Source: Verrucomicrobiota bacterium (lineage in GTDB: Bacteria; Verrucomicrobiota; Verrucomicrobiia; Chthoniobacterales; JAFAMB01). Taken from it: a DNA stretch of 9,110 nucleotides. The notes under the pieces were generated by a model. It worked only from the letters and a program-made list of their open reading frames with translations, ran no database searches and had not been told where the DNA came from. Both the position numbers and the translations under genes were made by a program. Shown here one piece after another: positions 6,849 through 9,110 of the stretch (position 1 is its first letter; each line of letters begins with the position of its first letter). The stretch lies in the NCBI GenBank assembly GCA_019241095.1, contig JAFAXJ010000214.1:1-9110 (forward strand), given 5' to 3'.

Positions 6849-8021
6849 GTGAGCAATACTGCGAACGAAGTGTACCTGCTCGACGGAGTGCGCACCCCTT
6901 TTGGAAAGTATAGGGGCGCGCTCGCATCCCTGAATTCCTTAGAGTTAGGGCAACGCGTAATTACTGAAATGCTGGCGCGCCACCTGGCAGCAAGTCGGCC
7001 CGATGCAGCGATATTCGGTATTGTAGTGCAAGCGGGACTCGGACAAAATCCGACTCGGATTGCGTCGGTTCGGGGCGGGGTAGACCCCACAACGCCGGCT
7101 CACACACTCAATAGCGTTTGCCTCGCGAGCCTTGACGCAATTTGTGACGCGACCCGCCGGATTAAAGTAGGCGAGGGCAGCTGTTACTTGGTGGGTGGTT
7201 TCGATTCGATGACGCGCGCTGCCTCGCTGCTTCCGAGCGAATTCGATCCGCCTGACGTCAAAACTCGCAGCGCATTGTATAGTGACGGTTTAAGTTGCGC
7301 TCTTTCGGGCTGTTCGATGGGCCTCTTATCGGAGCAATGCAATCGTGAGCTGGGGATTGGACGTGAAGAGCAGGATAAATGGGCCGTGATGTCGCAGCAG
7401 CGCGCCGCGCGGAGCGCTCGCGTGCTCGAAAAGCAGGAACTCATAGCAGTCCGATGTACCGCTGGGCTCGTTTCTTCGGACGAAGGTATCCGTCCGGATT
7501 CTACGCTCGACAAGCTTTCTGCTCTTAAACCAGCTTTCTGCGAGGACGGGACGATTACAGCAGCCAATGCATCGCAAATGTCAGATGGCGCCAGTGCCGG
7601 CATTGTCGTAAGTGAAGAAGCCCTGGATCGATTCGGCACTATGCCCCTGGCGCGGATTGTCGACTGGGGATTAGTTGCAGGCCCTGATGCGACACTCCAT
7701 TTGAAACCTGCAGCCGCTGTCCGGGTCGTGCTCGAGAAGCAGAAACTGCGCGTGTCGGATATTGACTTGTATGAAATCAATGAAGCGTTCGCCGGTGTTG
7801 CGATTGCCTCAACGCGCGATCTGGGACTGTCACCGGACGTTGTTAATGTCAATGGGGGTGCAATTGCAATCGGTCACCCGCTAGGTGCCTCTGGCTTTCG
7901 GCTATTACTCACGCTTGCACTGGAACTTAAGCGCCGGCACGCCCGACACGGCATCGCTTCTTTATGCGGAGGCGGCGGCCAAGGTTTGGCGGTTCTGATC
8001 GAGAACACAGAATTCCGTTAG
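6849..8021 (+). CDS. acetyl-CoA C-acetyltransferase (thiolase), catalytically intact
   Basis: A 390-residue degradative/biosynthetic-type thiolase (acyl-CoA + acetyl-CoA exchange; acetoacetyl-CoA + CoA to two acetyl-CoA is the likely direction here). It opens with the classic LLDGVRTPFGKYRG. The nucleophile is Cys91 in NSVCLASLDA, Asn311 lies in NEAF, His343 in GHPLGASG and the second catalytic Cys373 in CGGGGQG; the NASQMSDGASA stretch is also typical. The length matches tetrameric bacterial thiolases (~390). GTG 6849 is used as the start, with AAGG about nine bases upstream; the family's N-terminal strand begins only seven residues in, which supports this choice. Placed after the acetoacetyl-CoA synthetase and the thiolase-like/DUF35 pair, it would feed acetoacetyl-CoA into acetyl-CoA. 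It could instead use a longer 3-oxoacyl-CoA, since the residues around Cys91 (VCLAS) also occur in broader-range acyltransferases. Confidence 0.93.
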   Translation: MSNTANEVYLLDGVRTPFGKYRGALASLNSLELGQRVITEMLARHLAASRPDAAIFGIVVQAGLGQNPTRIASVRGGVDPTTPAHTLNSVCLASLDAICDATRRIKVGEGSCYLVGGFDSMTRAASLLPSEFDPPDVKTRSALYSDGLSCALSGCSMGLLSEQCNRELGIGREEQDKWAVMSQQRAARSARVLEKQELIAVRCTAGLVSSDEGIRPDSTLDKLSALKPAFCEDGTITAANASQMSDGASAGIVVSEEALDRFGTMPLARIVDWGLVAGPDATLHLKPAAAVRVVLEKQKLRVSDIDLYEINEAFAGVAIASTRDLGLSPDVVNVNGGAIAIGHPLGASGFRLLLTLALELKRRHARHGIASLCGGGGQGLAVLIENTEFR

Positions 8022-8031
8022 ATCTTCAAAA

Positions 8032-8077
8032 GAGGTAGGGTAGCATCTCCGAGGAACCGGAGGTCTGACCCTACCTT
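8032..8077. terminator. long imperfect hairpin between convergent genes, candidate two-way terminator
   Basis: AGGTAGGGT (8033-8041) is the exact inverse complement of ACCCTACCT (8068-8076). Inside it, CTCCG (8047-8051) pairs with CGGAG (8058-8062) around a six-base loop. The two stems are joined by partly paired bases, giving a long rod. It starts 11 bases after the thiolase stop and lies between that operon and the convergent CsbD-like gene. On the plus strand no T-run follows. On the minus strand the outer stem is followed by CTTTTG, a short T-run, so it may end the minus transcript better. It could also be a dispersed palindromic repeat. Confidence 0.5.
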
Positions 8078-8267
8078 CAGCCCCGACGATACTTTTCAGT
8101 TCTTCTGCGCTATTGAGATATCTATGTCATCCCATAGATCGTCAGATCATGACTCAAAGCCAAACCGCTACCAACGCCATCCTGATGCGACGTTGCGCGA
8201 ACTCGTCGTGCCTCCAAAGGCTCCGACCCGGCATCGCCGTGCCAACGAGCGTGCCCGTACCGAACGA

Positions 8268-8447
8268 TCACTTTTCGAATACTTTTTTGACGTCTCCGAC
8301 CTTCTCTTGAACTTTACCCTTCAGCTTTTCGCCGGTGCCTTCATCTTGCATATCGGGATCGTCGGTCGCTTCACCTAGTTTCTCCTTCATCTTGCCGGAG
8401 GCTTGGTCAATTTTGCCTTGGATTTTGTCTTTAGTGCTGTCTTCCAT
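8268..8447 (-). CDS. CsbD-family small stress-response protein
   Basis: A 59-residue minus-strand gene that short-ORF cut-offs easily miss. The translation begins MEDSTKDKIQGKIDQASGKM and ends GDVKKVFEK. It is very rich in Lys, Glu, Asp and Gly, lacks Cys and Trp, and contains two related amphipathic units: KIQGKIDQASGKMKEKLGE and KLKGKVQEKVGDVKK. This internal duplication (GKxxQxxGKxKEKxG-like) is the hallmark of CsbD/YjbJ proteins, small helical hydrophilic proteins induced by general stress in many bacteria and of unknown biochemical role. ATG 8447 is secure because an in-frame TAA lies a few codons upstream with no ATG between; no clear Shine-Dalgarno sequence is visible. It runs convergent to the metabolic operon and is probably unrelated to it. 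The overlapping plus-strand frame at 8124-8378 is its shadow. Confidence 0.88.
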   Translation of the reverse strand: MEDSTKDKIQGKIDQASGKMKEKLGEATDDPDMQDEGTGEKLKGKVQEKVGDVKKVFEK

Positions 8448-8951
8448 ATAGTGAGTAGTATTCGTTTATTCCGGGTTGTCTGATACACACAGAGATCGAG
8501 CAGCGATTGCGCGAGGCTCATACCTCATGGTGTCCGTCCTTAAATCCTATACTACCCTCAAAAAAAAACACCAGTTTTCATCATGAGCAGCAGGAATAGT
8601 CGTAAAAAAAGTAGTCCATTTCAGTTCGTTATTTCTACATTTTTCTGAGGGGGCGGCCCAACCAATGGTCCGTTCTAGTCCTTTTTCGGCGTACTGTTCC
8701 GCACTCGACCTAAGCTTTACTATCTTCTGCATTTCAGAGGTTCCAGCCCCAACCCTCCTGACTAATCACCCCGGATAGGAAATTGGAACTGCGCGTGCCT
8801 CAGGACCGCCACGGGGCGCCTTTCGAATGAACTGTTTGAACACTACCTTACATAAGCTTCGTCTTCACAGGTTATCACCTGAATGATAGCTCAGAAACAA
8901 GAGATGATGGTGCGCTGATTTAGTAATGGCTTGTGTCTTGCAAGCAGGGAT
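8448..8951. other. A+T-rich intergenic stretch without a convincing gene
   Basis: About 500 bases follow the CsbD-like start and precede the last small reading frame. Both strands were read. There are A-runs near 8560-8568 and 8603-8609, but no tRNA-like cloverleaf, no strong repeat array and no reading frame with a recognisable product. The only sizeable frame (minus 8547-8732, 61 codons) shows no family features. The part next to 8447 should hold the CsbD-like gene's promoter, but no clear -35/-10 pair stands out. Composition is markedly poorer in G+C than in the operon. Confidence 0.5.
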
Positions 8952-8981
8952 ATGATTGTCACACTATTAGCATATTTAGTG

Positions 8982-9110
8982 ATGGCTAAAAAAACCCCAG
9001 AAGAAATTGGCGACAATCTGAAACTGATTTTTGCGAATGAAATTTCCAGCGAAACCTTTTTCAGCAGTTGGTGTGCTCTCGGTTCCTTTCTGACTGATTC
9101 TCAGGAGGTA
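8982..9110 (+). CDS. possible small hypothetical protein, 3' end outside the window
   Basis: The frame is open from ATG 8982 (or ATG 8952, GTG 8979 in the same frame) to the window edge, giving at least 43 residues starting MAKKTPEEIGDNLKLIFANE and continuing with a Phe/Ser/Trp-rich segment. Codon choice looks protein-like (GAA, CTG, GCG, ACC), but no family is recognised. TATGAT at 8951-8956 could be a -10 element for a transcript starting just before ATG 8982; no matching -35 hexamer at the usual distance is clear and no Shine-Dalgarno sequence precedes 8982. With 8952 as start, a hydrophobic MIVTLLAYLV leader would be added. Confidence 0.4.
   Translation, partial: MAKKTPEEIGDNLKLIFANEISSETFFSSWCALGSFLTDSQEV
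9102..9110 (+). promoter_or_regulatory. consensus Shine-Dalgarno sequence at window edge
   Basis: CAGGAGGTA contains AGGAGGT, the full complement of the 16S rRNA anti-Shine-Dalgarno core. It sits at the very end of the window inside the last small open frame. This suggests that a further plus-strand gene starts within about ten bases beyond the edge, overlapping or closely following the small frame. The gene itself is not visible. Confidence 0.45.

Noticed and set aside
7184..7852. 222-codon open frame on the minus strand
   Set aside because: Opposite the catalytically intact thiolase. The translation is Ser/Arg-rich and of low complexity, with no recognisable fold.
5260..8021. Steroid side-chain degradation locus (Ltp2/ChsH type)
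   Set aside because: The thiolase-like/DUF35 pair fits, but no acyl-CoA dehydrogenase, MaoC-type hydratase or other steroid gene is visible, and the neighbours are a sugar-type importer and acetoacetyl-CoA synthetase.
8124..8378. 84-codon plus-strand frame after the operon
   Set aside because: Its second half is antisense to the CsbD-like gene, its first half resembles no protein family, and no ribosome binding site precedes it.
8553..8612. A-runs near 8560 and 8603 as minus-strand intrinsic terminators
   Set aside because: They give T-runs on the minus strand, but I found no stable G+C-rich stem immediately before either of them.
8547..8732. 61-codon minus-strand frame in the A+T-rich tail
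   Set aside because: No family features, no clear Shine-Dalgarno sequence, and the stretch includes simple A/T-runs.
1..9110. CRISPR arrays, rRNA, tRNA, insertion sequences, phage genes
   Set aside because: No regularly spaced repeats, tRNA-like folds, transposase motifs or terminal inverted repeats were seen on either strand.

Overview
The window looks like a chromosomal segment (or contig) from a free-living, probably Gram-negative, metabolically versatile bacterium. The genes are tightly packed, several overlap by 4 to 8 bases, and they encode an ABC importer of the carbohydrate-uptake (CUT1) type together with CoA-thioester enzymes. The phylum cannot be fixed from the sequence alone. Base composition is uneven. 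Hand-sampled stretches of the transporter genes and the cupin gene are close to 50% G+C. The ligase/thiolase genes are clearly richer, with sampled 60-base lines from about 63% to over 70%. The last ~600 bases are clearly poorer, with sampled lines below 40%.

Positions 2-2884 hold the end of a substrate-binding protein gene and two complete inner-membrane permease genes. This is a classic CUT1 layout (binding protein, MalF-like, MalG-like). No ATPase gene is present in the window. A small one-domain cupin gene (2930-3295) follows 45 bases after the second permease and shares its composition.

Positions 3299-8021 hold four genes on the same strand: an acetoacetyl-CoA synthetase, a thiolase-fold protein that lacks the canonical thiolase Cys and His, a DUF35 (zinc ribbon plus OB-fold) protein, and a thiolase with an intact Cys/His/Cys catalytic set. 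A thiolase-like protein next to a DUF35 protein is a recognised partnership, seen in steroid side-chain aldolases (Ltp2/ChsH2), the PhlC/PhlB acyltransferase subunits and archaeal thiolase/HMG-CoA synthase complexes. The inference is a CoA-dependent carbon-carbon bond-cleaving or acyl-transfer step. Free acetoacetate or a related 3-oxo acid would then be activated by the synthetase and split to acetyl-CoA by the canonical thiolase. Whether the importer feeds this pathway is unproven, but all seven genes point the same way with gaps of 45 bases or less, so a single transcript is plausible.

Positions 8022-9110 are mostly non-coding. A long imperfect hairpin (8032-8077) lies between the end of the operon and a convergent, very short gene on the minus strand (8268-8447) whose 59-residue product is a CsbD-family stress protein. 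About 500 A+T-rich bases without a convincing gene follow. The window ends inside a possible small gene, with a textbook Shine-Dalgarno sequence in its last bases that suggests another gene starts just outside.
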